A stretch of 64,000 bases of DNA from the NCBI RefSeq assembly GCF_900112845.1, contig NZ_FONG01000023.1:1-64000 (forward strand), written 5' to 3'. Below the pieces are notes generated by a model that worked only from the letters and a program-made list of their open reading frames with translations, was not told the DNA's origin and did not search any database. The position numbers and the translations under genes were made by a program. Numbering within the stretch: the first letter of the stretch is position 1; each line of letters begins with the position of its first letter. Of the stretch, positions 8,115 through 19,136 are shown in pieces. Source of the DNA: Actinacidiphila alni. GTDB taxonomy: Bacteria > Actinomycetota > Actinomycetes > Streptomycetales > Streptomycetaceae.

Positions 8115-8143
8115 TTGACGCACCCCTGGCGACTGCCTACCTT
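8115..8143 (+). promoter_or_regulatory. Promoter of the second merR gene (TTGACG-N17-TACCTT)
   Basis: A -35 TTGACG (8115-8120) and -10 TACCTT (8138-8143) are separated by exactly 17 bp, a good match to the principal sigma (HrdB) consensus. Transcription would start near 8150. This rules out the in-frame start codons further upstream and supports GTG 8207. Confidence 0.7.
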
Positions 8144-8206
8144 CGGAGTGGAAAGTCCCGATGGCACGTGCGCGTGGCCCCGGGACGCGAAGGGACGGAG
8201 GGCGGC

Positions 8207-8812
8207 GTGAGAAGCACCGGCGACGGTCTGGTGACCGGCGGCCCGTACCCGACCCAGGGGGCACTGGCCCGCGCGACGGGTGACACGGCCGGCGGCGGGG
8301 CGGCACAGGACGTACCGCCCGAGCAGATCGGCTACCGCGGGCCCACCGCATGCGCCGCGACCGGCATCACCTACCGGCAGCTCGACTACTGGGCGCGTAC
8401 CGGCCTGGTCGAACCCAGCGTCCGCCCGGCCTACGGCTCCGGCACCCAGCGGCTCTACAGCTTCCGTGACGTCGTCGTCCTGAAGATAGTGAAGCGGCTG
8501 CTGGACACCGGCGTCTCGCTGCAGAACATCCGGACGGCGGTACGGCACCTGCGCTCGGTCGGGCCGACCGAACTGGCCCGGATGACGCTGATGAGCGACG
8601 GCGCCACGGTCTACGAGTGCACCTCGCCCGACGAGGTGGTCGACCTGCTCCAGGGCGGCCAGGGCGTCTTCGGGATCGCCGTGGGTGTCGTCTGGCGGGA
8701 CGTGGAGAGTTCGCTGTCCCAGATGCACGGCGAACGCGTCGACACCGGCGAGACCCTGGTCGGCGACAATCCGGCCGACGAGCTGGCACGGCGGCGCAAC
8801 CGGGCGGGCTGA
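8207..8812 (+). CDS. MerR-family transcriptional regulator (Rv1830-like)
   Basis: A 201-aa protein with a MerR helix-turn-helix at about 40-110: ACAATGITYRQLDYWARTGL then the wing GSGTQRLYSFRDVVVLKIVK. The region after it (SVGPTELARMTLMSDGATVY) is a short effector-like domain. GTG 8207 has GGAGG 5 bp upstream and lies downstream of a consensus promoter at 8115-8143. It is the second MerR of the conserved block (Rv1830 in M. tuberculosis); mycobacterial Rv1830 has been linked to cell division. The target genes here are unknown. Confidence 0.85.
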   Translation: MRSTGDGLVTGGPYPTQGALARATGDTAGGGAAQDVPPEQIGYRGPTACAATGITYRQLDYWARTGLVEPSVRPAYGSGTQRLYSFRDVVVLKIVKRLLDTGVSLQNIRTAVRHLRSVGPTELARMTLMSDGATVYECTSPDEVVDLLQGGQGVFGIAVGVVWRDVESSLSQMHGERVDTGETLVGDNPADELARRRNRAG

Positions 8813-8841
8813 GGGCCTGCCGGGGGACTCCGCCGCCGACG

Positions 8842-8861
8842 TGCCGTACACGTGTACGGCA
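8842..8861. promoter_or_regulatory. Perfect 20-bp palindrome between merR and dinB
   Basis: TGCCGTACACGTGTACGGCA (8842-8861) is perfectly self-complementary and lies 33 bp upstream of the dinB start. It is not an actinobacterial LexA box (CGAAC-N4-GTTCG). As DNA it could be an operator at the dinB promoter; as RNA it gives an 8-bp stem with an ACGT loop and could end the merR transcript. Confidence 0.6.
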
Positions 8862-8893
8862 TTTGTCGGTGGTGTGCGGCACGATCGGTAGTT

Positions 8894-10357
8894 GTGAGAA
8901 GTACGCCGACGATCCTGCACCTGGACATGGACGCGTTCTTCGCCGCGGTCGAACAGGCGTCGAAGCCGAGCCTGCGGGGCAAGCCGGTGGTGGTCGGCGG
9001 CCTCGGCCCCCGCGGCGTCGTGTCGACCGCGTCCTACGAGGCACGCGTGCACGGCGTCCACTCCGCGATGGCCATGGCGCACGCGCGGCGGCTCAGCCCC
9101 AACGCCGCCTATCTCGTGCCGCGCTTCGGCATCTACCGGCAGATCAGCGAGACGGTGATGGCGCTGCTGCACGAGGTGTCACCGCTGATAGAACCGCTCA
9201 GCCTGGACGAGGCGTTCCTCGACCTGGAGGCGGGCGAATTGGCGGACGATCCGCGCGGGGCCGCCCGCCGACTGCGCGCCGAGATCCGCGCCGCGACCGG
9301 CCTGACCGCCTCGGTGGGCCTGGCCGGGTCGAAACTGCTGGCGAAGATCGCCTCGGAACAGGCCAAGCCGGACGGCCTGGTCGTCGTCGAGCCCGGTACG
9401 GAACGCGCGCTGCTCGAACCGATGCCGGTCCGCACCCTGCCCGGGGTCGGACCCGCCACCGCTGAGCACCTGCGGCGCGCGGGCATCACCACGGTCGGCG
9501 AGATCGTGCAGGCCGGCGAGCCGGAGCTGGTCCGGCTGCTGGGCAAGGCGCACGGCTCGGGACTGCACGCGATGGCCGCGGGCCAGGACAGCCGGCCGGT
9601 GGTCGCCGACCGCGACGTGAAGTCCATCTCGGTGGAGGACACCTTCGACGCCGACCTCACCGACCGCGCCCATGTGCGCTACGAGATCGACCGGCTCGCC
9701 GAGCGCTGTGTGCAGCGGCTGCGCGGCGCCGGCCGCTCCGGCCGCACCGTGGTCGTCAAGGTGCGGCGGTACGACTTCTCGACGCTCACCCGCTCCGAGA
9801 CACTGCGCGCCCCGACCGACGACCCCGGCGTCGTACGGGAGACCGCCAGGCGGCTGGTGGAGGCCGTCGACACCACCGGCGGTGTGCGGCTGCTCGGGGT
9901 GGGCGTGGCGGGCCTCGCCGACTTCACGCAGGAGGATCTGTTCGCGCACGCGGCGGAGGAGCGGGCGGAGGGCGAACAGGCCCCCGAGGAACTGCCCGCC
10001 ACACCGCCGCCGGCGCCCGCGCGGGCCCGGCTCTGGTGGCCGGGCCAGGACGTGGAGCACGAGACGTACGGCTCGGGCTGGGTGCAGGGCAGCGGGGTGG
10101 GGCGGGTCACCGTGCGGTTCGAGGTGCCCTCGGACACCGTGCCGGGGCGGGTGCGGACCTTCCCGGTGGACGATCCGGCGCTGGCGCACCGCGATCCGCT
10201 GCCGTTGACGGCGGGCGGCGGCCAGGAGAGTGAAGCGGAAGAGGTGACGGGCGGGGCGGCGGCTCAGTCCTCGCCGGCCAGCCGCCCGAAGTCCCGGTCG
10301 GCCGGGACCGCACCTGGCGCCGGCTCGGAGGCGGACGTCGGCACGTCCATCCCGTAG
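8894..10357 (+). CDS. dinB: DNA polymerase IV (Y-family translesion polymerase)
   Basis: A 487-aa Y-family polymerase for DNA synthesis across lesions. Catalytic acidic residues are present: LDMDAFF (D11, D13) and SLDEAFLD (D105, E106). The palm/fingers YEARVHGVHSAM, a thumb HhH region (LPGVGPATAEHLRRAGI) and the little finger follow. It is about 130 residues longer than E. coli Pol IV: the tail has a Pro/Ala/Glu linker and a conserved WWPGQDVEHETYGSGWVQG segment (about 390-410), then a low-complexity end. GTG 8894 fits the family N-terminus; upstream in-frame starts have no support. No beta-clamp motif is obvious at the extreme C-terminus. The last 94 bp overlap the convergent PRC-barrel gene. 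Confidence 0.9.
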   Translation: MRSTPTILHLDMDAFFAAVEQASKPSLRGKPVVVGGLGPRGVVSTASYEARVHGVHSAMAMAHARRLSPNAAYLVPRFGIYRQISETVMALLHEVSPLIEPLSLDEAFLDLEAGELADDPRGAARRLRAEIRAATGLTASVGLAGSKLLAKIASEQAKPDGLVVVEPGTERALLEPMPVRTLPGVGPATAEHLRRAGITTVGEIVQAGEPELVRLLGKAHGSGLHAMAAGQDSRPVVADRDVKSISVEDTFDADLTDRAHVRYEIDRLAERCVQRLRGAGRSGRTVVVKVRRYDFSTLTRSETLRAPTDDPGVVRETARRLVEAVDTTGGVRLLGVGVAGLADFTQEDLFAHAAEERAEGEQAPEELPATPPPAPARARLWWPGQDVEHETYGSGWVQGSGVGRVTVRFEVPSDTVPGRVRTFPVDDPALAHRDPLPLTAGGGQESEAEEVTGGAAAQSSPASRPKSRSAGTAPGAGSEADVGTSIP

Positions 10358-10650
10358 TGGTGGTAGAGCTGCAACTCCTGCTCGGGGGACAGGTGCCGCC
10401 CGACGCCGAAGTCCGGCGCGTCCCTGATCAGCGCCTTCTTGTACGGCACCCGCAGTTCGTCGTCGACGACCTCACTGGGCTCCAGCGGCACGAACGCGTC
10501 GCGGGTGAACAACCCGGTTCTGACGGCCGCCCACTCGGGTATGCCGGTGGCGTCGTCGAGATACACCTCGTCCACCGTGCCGATCTTCGTACCGTCATGG
10601 TCGAAGACACGGCGGCCGATCAGGCTGCGCGGATCGATGTCGGTCTGCAC
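10264..10650 (-). CDS. PRC-barrel domain protein
   Basis: A 128-aa protein with a PRC-barrel fold at residues about 6-80 (LIGRRVFDHDGTKIGTVDEVYLD, PEWAAVRTG, DAFVPLEPSE). A short C-terminal region with HLSPEQELQLYHHYGMD follows. PRC barrels occur in RimM, photosynthetic reaction centres and stress proteins; no specific function can be given. GTG 10650 has GGAGGGA 3-9 bp upstream. It is divergent from the gcvP riboswitch and converges on dinB, overlapping its end by 94 bp. Confidence 0.85.
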   Translation of the reverse strand: MQTDIDPRSLIGRRVFDHDGTKIGTVDEVYLDDATGIPEWAAVRTGLFTRDAFVPLEPSEVVDDELRVPYKKALIRDAPDFGVGRHLSPEQELQLYHHYGMDVPTSASEPAPGAVPADRDFGRLAGED

Positions 10651-10732
10651 GGTCCCTCCAACCAACGACGACGGCCGGGCGGCACCGCCGCCCGGACTGC
10701 TGGACACCAGCCAAAGGCACATTTTCCCCCGT

Positions 10733-10761
10733 GTCGACTCGGGGAGTCGGCACGGTAGGCT
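10733..10761 (+). promoter_or_regulatory. Probable gcvP promoter upstream of the riboswitch
   Basis: A -35-like GTCGAC (10733-10738) and -10 TAGGCT (10756-10761) are spaced by 17 bp. Transcription would start near 10768, about 13 nt before the first riboswitch helix. The -35 is poor, the -10 good. Confidence 0.5.
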
Positions 10762-10780
10762 GGTGAACGGCTGTCGACCC

Positions 10781-10987
10781 CGTGCGGGAGAGCTTCCGAG
10801 AAGGTGTCGGAGGCGCCGAAGGAGCAAATCCTCCCCGGAATCTCTCAGGCATCCGTACCGCACGGACGAGGTCACTCTGGAAAGCAGGACACGCACCGGG
10901 AGCCGGATTCCGGAGCGGGCCCTCACCGACGGTGCAAGCCGCCCCCCGCCGGGGCGGTGAAGCTCTCAGGTTCTGATGACAGAGGGG
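10781..10987 (+). promoter_or_regulatory. Tandem glycine riboswitch
   Basis: Two consecutive glycine aptamers precede gcvP. Aptamer 1: CGTGCGGGAGAG (10781-10792), GGCGCCGAAGGAGCAAAT (10812-10829), TCTCTCAGGC (10841-10850). Aptamer 2: from about 10880 with CACCGACGGTGCAAGCC (10924-10940) and CTCTCAGG (10963-10970) then a GATGACAGAGGGGG tail. These are the conserved cores of glycine riboswitches, which in other bacteria turn on glycine cleavage genes when glycine is high. The gcvP start is about 67 nt downstream; I see no clear terminator in between, so control may act on translation or through structure in that stretch. Confidence 0.9.
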
Positions 10988-11053
10988 GAGGCCGTACGGG
11001 TGTCCGCGCCGCGGCACCCCCGAAGGTCGTCGCAGACCAGGAGGCCTCCGCAG

Positions 11054-13948
<2,895 letters not shown>

Positions 13949-13993
13949 GGCGGCCGGCCGCTCCGTGAGGCCGCACCGATTCCGCACATGACG

Positions 13994-14027
13994 AAGCCGG
14001 TTCCGCTGTCAGCAGTGGAACCGGCTT
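13994..14027 (+). terminator. Intrinsic terminator after gcvP
   Basis: AAGCCGGTTCC (13994-14004) pairs perfectly with GGAACCGGCTT (14017-14027); the loop has a further GCTG/CAGC pairing. It lies 46 bp after the gcvP stop and may also serve the convergent DUF5999 gene. Confidence 0.8.
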
Positions 14028-14115
14028 TATGTGTGCGGTGACGTGCCGTGCGGTGATCTCCCGTGCGGTGGCGTGCGCCGCTGTGCGGTCTCGTGTGCGG
14101 GCGACCCCGTACCGG

Positions 14116-14322
14116 TCAGGCCGCGGTGGTGATCTGTTCGGTGCCCAGCGGGCGGTGCGGGGCGATGATCTGCCCGTCGGGCAGCAGTTCGCCGGTGTCC
14201 TCGAAGAGAAGCACGCCGTTGCACAGCAGGCTCCAGCCCTGCTCCGGGTGGTGGGCCAGGGTGTGCGCGGCCTCACGGTCGGGGCACTCCGCGGTGGGGC
14301 ATTGGGGCTGGTGCTGGCACAT
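14116..14322 (-). CDS. DUF5999 family small protein
   Basis: A 68-aa protein typical of Streptomyces. The start MCQHQPQCPTAECPDREAAH is rich in Cys and His; the rest (WSLLCNGVLLFEDTGELLPD) is highly conserved in the family. The CxxxxxC/H cluster suggests a bound metal, but that is inference and no function is known. ATG 14322 is chosen because the family begins there; a weak purine tract (GAAAGA) lies upstream. In-frame upstream codons lack similarity to the family. It faces gcvP tail to tail. Confidence 0.85.
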   Translation of the reverse strand: MCQHQPQCPTAECPDREAAHTLAHHPEQGWSLLCNGVLLFEDTGELLPDGQIIAPHRPLGTEQITTAA

Positions 14323-14597
14323 GGATGGTGTCTTTCGCTGCGAGAGGTGAGTGGTGCGGATGACTGCGCTGCTTGACTGGTGCATATCCGTTCCCCCGTC
14401 GGTACGGCCGTTCCCAGTGTTGCTCTCCGGACGACGATCCGCAGGGATTTCCCGCAGGCAATCCCTTTGCTGTCAAGACGCGTCACTCCGCCGGACGGTT
14501 GCGGGCCGCGGAGGGCTCCCGGCGCGCTCGCGGACAGCGCGATGCCCCCGTGCGCCGGACGGCGCACGGGGGCATGCGGGAGAGGCGGACGGACCCG

Positions 14598-15194
14598 TCA
14601 GGCGGGCGACCCCAGCAGCGGCGGCGGCGCCGTACGGACCGACAGCAGCGGCATCAGCTCCGACAGCCGGTGCAGCCGGTGCGAGGCGATCCCTGGGGGC
14701 GCCGGCGCCAGCGGCACCAGGACGTCGGCCGGGGTGGGCTGGGCCGTCGCGGCGTCGGCCCGCGGATCGCAGTGCAGCCACAGCGCCAGCATGTACAGGC
14801 CGGGCACCGACAACAGATGCGGCTGGTACGTGGCCGGCAGCGTTTCCCCCTGGCGCAGCGCCCGCTCGGTGGAGGCTAGGAACGGCCCCTCGGAGAAGCG
14901 CGAGAACACCCAGCCGTCGGCCGTCGCCACCGTCTCGCCCGCCGCGACGGTCTGCTGTGGCCAGCCGCCCGCGAGGATATGGAACCGCCAGCCGGTCAAT
15001 CGGGCCCGCGGCAGACCACCGGGGACCTCGGCGGGCTCGAACACATGGACCGGCAACGGGTGTTCGGCCGTCAGCGGCCCTTCGGCGTTGCGCAGCGCCG
15101 GCGTCCGGGCCTCCTGGACCGCGGTGGGTGAACTGAGCGCGGCCAGGATGCTCCGCAGGGCGGGAGCGGGTGCTGGGGGAACAAGCAGCGGCAT
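14598..15194 (-). CDS. Hypothetical protein
   Basis: A 198-aa protein I do not recognise. It starts MPLLVPPAPAPALRSILAAL and has a Pro/Ala-rich end. There is no signal peptide or membrane segment. The middle (GWRFHILAGGWPQQTVAAGETVATADG and WLHCDPRADA) looks like a folded beta-rich domain. ATG 15194 has GAGAGG 7-12 bp upstream. Codon use is that of its neighbours. It follows the same direction as the DUF5999 gene but is separated by 275 bp. Confidence 0.65.
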   Translation of the reverse strand: MPLLVPPAPAPALRSILAALSSPTAVQEARTPALRNAEGPLTAEHPLPVHVFEPAEVPGGLPRARLTGWRFHILAGGWPQQTVAAGETVATADGWVFSRFSEGPFLASTERALRQGETLPATYQPHLLSVPGLYMLALWLHCDPRADAATAQPTPADVLVPLAPAPPGIASHRLHRLSELMPLLSVRTAPPPLLGSPA

Positions 15195-15725
15195 GATGTC
15201 GCCTCTCACTGGGAGACACAGTGGTGCGGGGTGACGGGGGTACCGGAGCGTGCGGGGTGCCGACGGCTCCGGCGGCGGTGCTACGGGGGTGGGGCTGCGG
15301 GGGTGCGGACGGCGCGTGAGGGAGTGAAGAGAAGCAGTTCAGGCGCGTCCGGCGAGAGCGGATGCTTTGCCTTGTTCGCGGAGTTTATACGACGGGTGTT
15401 CGCTCCGTGTTTCGTCTAGTCGCAGCCAGTATTACGCGCAAGACGAGAATTCGCCTTCTTCTGCGACGGCCCCCGAAGCATTCATGCAGGGTGCGCGGTG
15501 TGCGGCGGAAAATTCTGCCCGCCACGGACGGCTGGATCCCGCCGTCCGTATTCACGAGGTCTTAACGCGGTGCCCGCGGTTCCGTATGCCGCCGGTATGT
15601 GCCAGCGGAACCGACCCTGTTAGGCGCTGCCCACAGCCTAGCGGGAGACATCCGTCCGTCGTGGCGTTATCGATCATTTGGGTGGGCATCCTCCGGTGAG
15701 TACCCGCTCGAGGAGGGACGCTTCG
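15195..15725. other. 530-bp non-coding gap, locally AT-rich
   Basis: I find no supported gene here. The middle part (about 15360-15600) is clearly less GC-rich than the surroundings and has weak third-position bias in every frame. It separates two divergent genes and so should hold both promoters, but no consensus pair stands out. Confidence 0.5.
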
Positions 15726-17216
15726 ATGGGGGAGAAGGTCGTCGCCAACGGCTTCGGTCTGGCGGACCGCAGGCTGTACCGGCACAAGCTCCAGCAGTGC
15801 CTCGTGGGGCTGGAGCGGCTGTTGGACGAGAAGCGATTCGACCGGCCGCGCAATCTCATGGGCCTGGAGATCGAATTGAATCTCGCGGATTCCGACGGTC
15901 TGCCGCGCATGATGAACGAAGAGGTGCTCGAGCGCATCGCGAGCCGGGATTTCCAGACCGAGCTGGCCCAGTTCAATATTGAAGTAAATATTGCGCCGCA
16001 CCGGATTTCCGGCCGGGTCCTCGACCGGCTCGCCGAGGAACTGCGGATCGGCCTCGGCTATGCCGACCGGATGGCCGGCGAGGTCGGCGCGCACATCGTG
16101 ATGGTGGGAATTCTGCCCACCCTGGAAGCGCAGGACCTGGTCTCCGCCAACCTCTCCCGCGCCGACCGCTACACCCTCCTCAACGACCGGATTCTCGCGA
16201 TGCGCGGCGAGGACATCACCCTCGACATCGACGGCCCCGAGCACCTGCTCTACACCTCGTCCTCCATCGCGCCCGAGGCCGCCTGCACCTCCACCCAGAT
16301 GCACCTCCAGGTCACCCCGGGCCGCTTCGCCGACGTGTGGAACGCCGCTCAGGTGCTGTCCGGGCCGCAGGTCGCGGTCGGTGCCAACTCGCCGTTCCTG
16401 TTCGGCCGTGAGCTGTGGCGCGAGACGCGCGCCCCCCTCTTCCTCCAGGCCACCGATGTGCGCCCCCAGGAACTCATCGCCCAGGGCATGCGGCCCATCA
16501 CCTGGTTCGGCGAACGCTGGATCGACTCGGCCGCCGACCTCTTCGCGGAGAACGTACGGTACTTCCCCTCGCTGCTGCCGATCTGCGACGAGGAGGACCC
16601 GCTGGCGGTGCTGGAGGACGGGGGAGTGCCGCGGCTGCGCGAACTGACCCTGCACAACGGCACGATCTACCGCTGGAACCGCCCCGTGTACGACGTGGTC
16701 GACGGAGTGCCGCACCTGCGCGTGGAGAACCGGGCGATGCCCGCGGGGCCGACCGTCGCCGATGTCGTCGCCAACGCCGCCTTCTACTACGGGCTGGTCC
16801 GCGCGCTCGCCGAGGCGTCCCGCCCGGTCTGGCAGAAGCTGCCCTTCGCCGCCGCCGCGGCCAACTTCGAGGCGTCCTGCCGCGACGGCATCAACGCGGT
16901 GCTCCAGTGGCCGCGCGGCCGCGGCGGCGCCCTGACGGAGACACCCGCGGCGGAACTGGTCCTCGACGAGCTGCTGCCGCTGGCCGCGGCCGGCCTCGAC
17001 GCCTGGGGCATCGAGGCCGTCGACCGCGACCACTTCCTCGGCATCATCGAACAGCGCTGCCTGCGCCGTACCAACGGCGCCGAATGGCAGTCGGCGGTCT
17101 TCCACCGGATGCTCGACCGCGGCCTCGACCGGCGTCCCGCGCTGGCCGCGATGACCCAGCGCTACCGCGAACTCATGCTGGCCGGCGAGCCGGTGCACGC
17201 CTGGGAGGTGGGCTGA
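15726..17216 (+). CDS. Glutamate-cysteine ligase-like (GCS2 family) protein
   Basis: A 496-aa protein of the GCS2 carboxylate-amine ligase family, which includes EgtA and YbdK-type enzymes. Seen: the metal/substrate tract MGLEIELNLAD near the N-terminus, FNIEVNIAP, TSTQMHLQVTP, and the HNGTIYRWNRPVYDVVDG region near residue 330. These fit an ATP-dependent gamma-glutamyl ligation. Actinobacteria use such enzymes for gamma-Glu-Cys in ergothioneine synthesis, but no egtBCDE genes are nearby, so the substrate is open. ATG 15726 follows GAGGAGGGA by 9 bp. A convergent neighbour ends 3 bp after it. Confidence 0.75.
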   Translation: MGEKVVANGFGLADRRLYRHKLQQCLVGLERLLDEKRFDRPRNLMGLEIELNLADSDGLPRMMNEEVLERIASRDFQTELAQFNIEVNIAPHRISGRVLDRLAEELRIGLGYADRMAGEVGAHIVMVGILPTLEAQDLVSANLSRADRYTLLNDRILAMRGEDITLDIDGPEHLLYTSSSIAPEAACTSTQMHLQVTPGRFADVWNAAQVLSGPQVAVGANSPFLFGRELWRETRAPLFLQATDVRPQELIAQGMRPITWFGERWIDSAADLFAENVRYFPSLLPICDEEDPLAVLEDGGVPRLRELTLHNGTIYRWNRPVYDVVDGVPHLRVENRAMPAGPTVADVVANAAFYYGLVRALAEASRPVWQKLPFAAAAANFEASCRDGINAVLQWPRGRGGALTETPAAELVLDELLPLAAAGLDAWGIEAVDRDHFLGIIEQRCLRRTNGAEWQSAVFHRMLDRGLDRRPALAAMTQRYRELMLAGEPVHAWEVG

Positions 17217-17219
17217 GGC

Positions 17220-19016
17220 TCAGGGCGCCTTCGCCGCCGCGTTGGTGGCCGCGGCCACGACGGCCTTGAGCAGCACCGACTGGATCTCCGAGGGATCGTT
17301 GACCTGGTAGGCGGCGCCGCCGGTGGACCGCGCGATACGGTCGCAGGCCGCCTTGTCGGCGTTCGGCCCGACGGCGATGGCGATCAGCGGCACCGGGTGC
17401 GCGGGATCGTCCAGCGACTTCAGCTTCGACTCGAGCGCGCCGAGCGAGATGCTGCCCGGGTCCTCGTTGGCGCCGTCGGTCAGGATCACCACCGCGTTGA
17501 ACTTGCCGTCGCGGTACGACCCGACGGCGTTCCGGTAGACCGCGAGGGCCGTGTCGTACAGCCCGGTGGAGCCGTCCGGCACCGGCTGGAGGTCGCGGAA
17601 AGCGGTGTCCAGACGTTGGCGGCGTGTCGTGCCGGTGGCGACGGTGTCACCGAGCCGGCCGGTCGGCACCACCTCTTGGTAGTCGTGGTCGCCGTCGAGC
17701 CGGGTGGAAAAACGCCACAGCCCGATCTCGTCCTGCGGGGTGAACTGCGACAGCGCCTGCCGCAGCGACTCCTTGGTGATGTCCAGCCGCGACTTGCCGC
17801 CCGCGCCCGTCACCACCGTGCCCATCGACCCGGACACGTCGACCACCGTGGTGATCCGGGCGCTCTGCACCGTGATCTGCCACAGCAGCCGCAGCTTCTG
17901 CAGTTCGGGTCCTGACGGGGAGGGGGCGGGCGAGGCGGCGACCGGCTGCGGGGTACGGCCGCCGGCCCGCTGGACCGGACCGGTGTCCGGTACGGCGCCC
18001 GGCGTACGGAAGCCCGCGTCCGCGAGCGTCTGCGTGCCCTCGTCGCCGCCCAGCAAGGTCAGGAAACGGGCCGCGGCCCGGCCCTGGTCGGTGCTCAGAT
18101 GCAGGTCGTCGACCATGGTGTACGGATAGTCCAGCGTCGCCGCGCCGTCGGACGGATAGAACAGCCGCACCGGGGGCGCCGACCCGCCGTTGTGCGTGTA
18201 GGCCGCCTGCTCGGAGAGGATCACCGCCTGGCTGTGCGCCGGGTCCTTCAGCTCGGCCGACGTGGTGCCGCGGGGCAGCGTGGCCACCACCTCGGCGTCG
18301 CTCGGCCGGGTGCGCTGCGCGAGCGCCTTCGCCGCCGCCCCCGATTGGGTGTCGGTGTCCTGGTGGGTGCGCGCCCCGGCCCGCGCGATCGACTCGTTGA
18401 TCATCGCGAGCGCCAGCATGCCGCTGGCGTTGCGCGCCGGGTCCGCCGTACCGAACCGCAGATCCGGCCGGCTGGCGGCGACCCCCGCCAGCTCCGCCCA
18501 GGTGTACGTCTTCTTCGGCCAGCCCAGCGTCCTCGCCTGTGCCTCCAGCGCGCCGACCACGACAGGGGACGTGGCGACCGACCGCAGCTTCGTCAGCGAC
18601 CGCGCGCTGCCGGTCGCCGTCGCCTGGTCGACCCAGAGGCTGTCGTCCGGCACCCACACCGCGAAATCCGGCTTCTGGGAATTGTCGATCAGTTCGGCGG
18701 CCACATCGGCCGAGGGCCGGGCGGTGACGCGGACGTCCAGGCACCGGCCGTCGGTCGTGTCGTGCTCCTGGCGCGCCCGGTCCGCCACCGCCGTGAGCGC
18801 GGGCGCGATGTCGGGCGACGCGACCGCGGCGATCCGGACCGTACCGTCCCGGCACGCGCCGCCGAGCGGCAGCAGCCCGCCGCGCAGCGCCGCGAAGGCG
18901 CCGCCTCCCGCCGCGATCACCAGAGCCGTGGCGGCTGCGGTGGCACGGCGCCGGGACCGCGCGGGACGCGGACCCACCGCCGATTCCCGGCCATGCGCAA
19001 TGCGGTGACGGCCCAT
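17220..19016 (-). CDS. Solute-binding-like and von Willebrand factor A domain protein
   Basis: A 598-aa exported or membrane-anchored protein. An N-terminal basic region and hydrophobic segment (ATAAATALVIAAGGGAFAAL) is a signal/anchor; the Cys soon after (GGAC) is a poor lipobox. Residues about 55-370 resemble an extracellular substrate-binding protein, and about 410-598 form a VWA domain with an intact MIDAS (DVSGSMG and ILTDGANED). Such fusions are common in Streptomyces and of unknown function; binding of a metal-dependent ligand outside the cell is likely. ATG 19016 has GGAGAGG upstream. It is divergent from the CPBP protease gene with 120 bp between. Confidence 0.8.
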   Translation of the reverse strand: MGRHRIAHGRESAVGPRPARSRRRATAAATALVIAAGGGAFAALRGGLLPLGGACRDGTVRIAAVASPDIAPALTAVADRARQEHDTTDGRCLDVRVTARPSADVAAELIDNSQKPDFAVWVPDDSLWVDQATATGSARSLTKLRSVATSPVVVGALEAQARTLGWPKKTYTWAELAGVAASRPDLRFGTADPARNASGMLALAMINESIARAGARTHQDTDTQSGAAAKALAQRTRPSDAEVVATLPRGTTSAELKDPAHSQAVILSEQAAYTHNGGSAPPVRLFYPSDGAATLDYPYTMVDDLHLSTDQGRAAARFLTLLGGDEGTQTLADAGFRTPGAVPDTGPVQRAGGRTPQPVAASPAPSPSGPELQKLRLLWQITVQSARITTVVDVSGSMGTVVTGAGGKSRLDITKESLRQALSQFTPQDEIGLWRFSTRLDGDHDYQEVVPTGRLGDTVATGTTRRQRLDTAFRDLQPVPDGSTGLYDTALAVYRNAVGSYRDGKFNAVVILTDGANEDPGSISLGALESKLKSLDDPAHPVPLIAIAVGPNADKAACDRIARSTGGAAYQVNDPSEIQSVLLKAVVAAATNAAAKAP

Positions 19017-19136
19017 CGCTCCAGTGCCTCTCCTGGGGTGGCTACGAACAGTCGAGCCCGTCCTTCGTAATCTTTGCCGGAGACCATAGCCACGCGCGGA
19101 CGGCGCTGAAGCGGGATGACGTAAATGGAGGTCCGC

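Noticed and set aside
8842..8893. LexA/SOS box for dinB
   Set aside because: No CGAAC-N4-GTTCG-type site is present; the palindrome found has a different sequence.
10976..11053. Upstream ATG for gcvP at 10976
   Set aside because: It lies inside the second riboswitch aptamer and would add 26 residues not seen in P proteins; ATG 11054 has AGGAGG.
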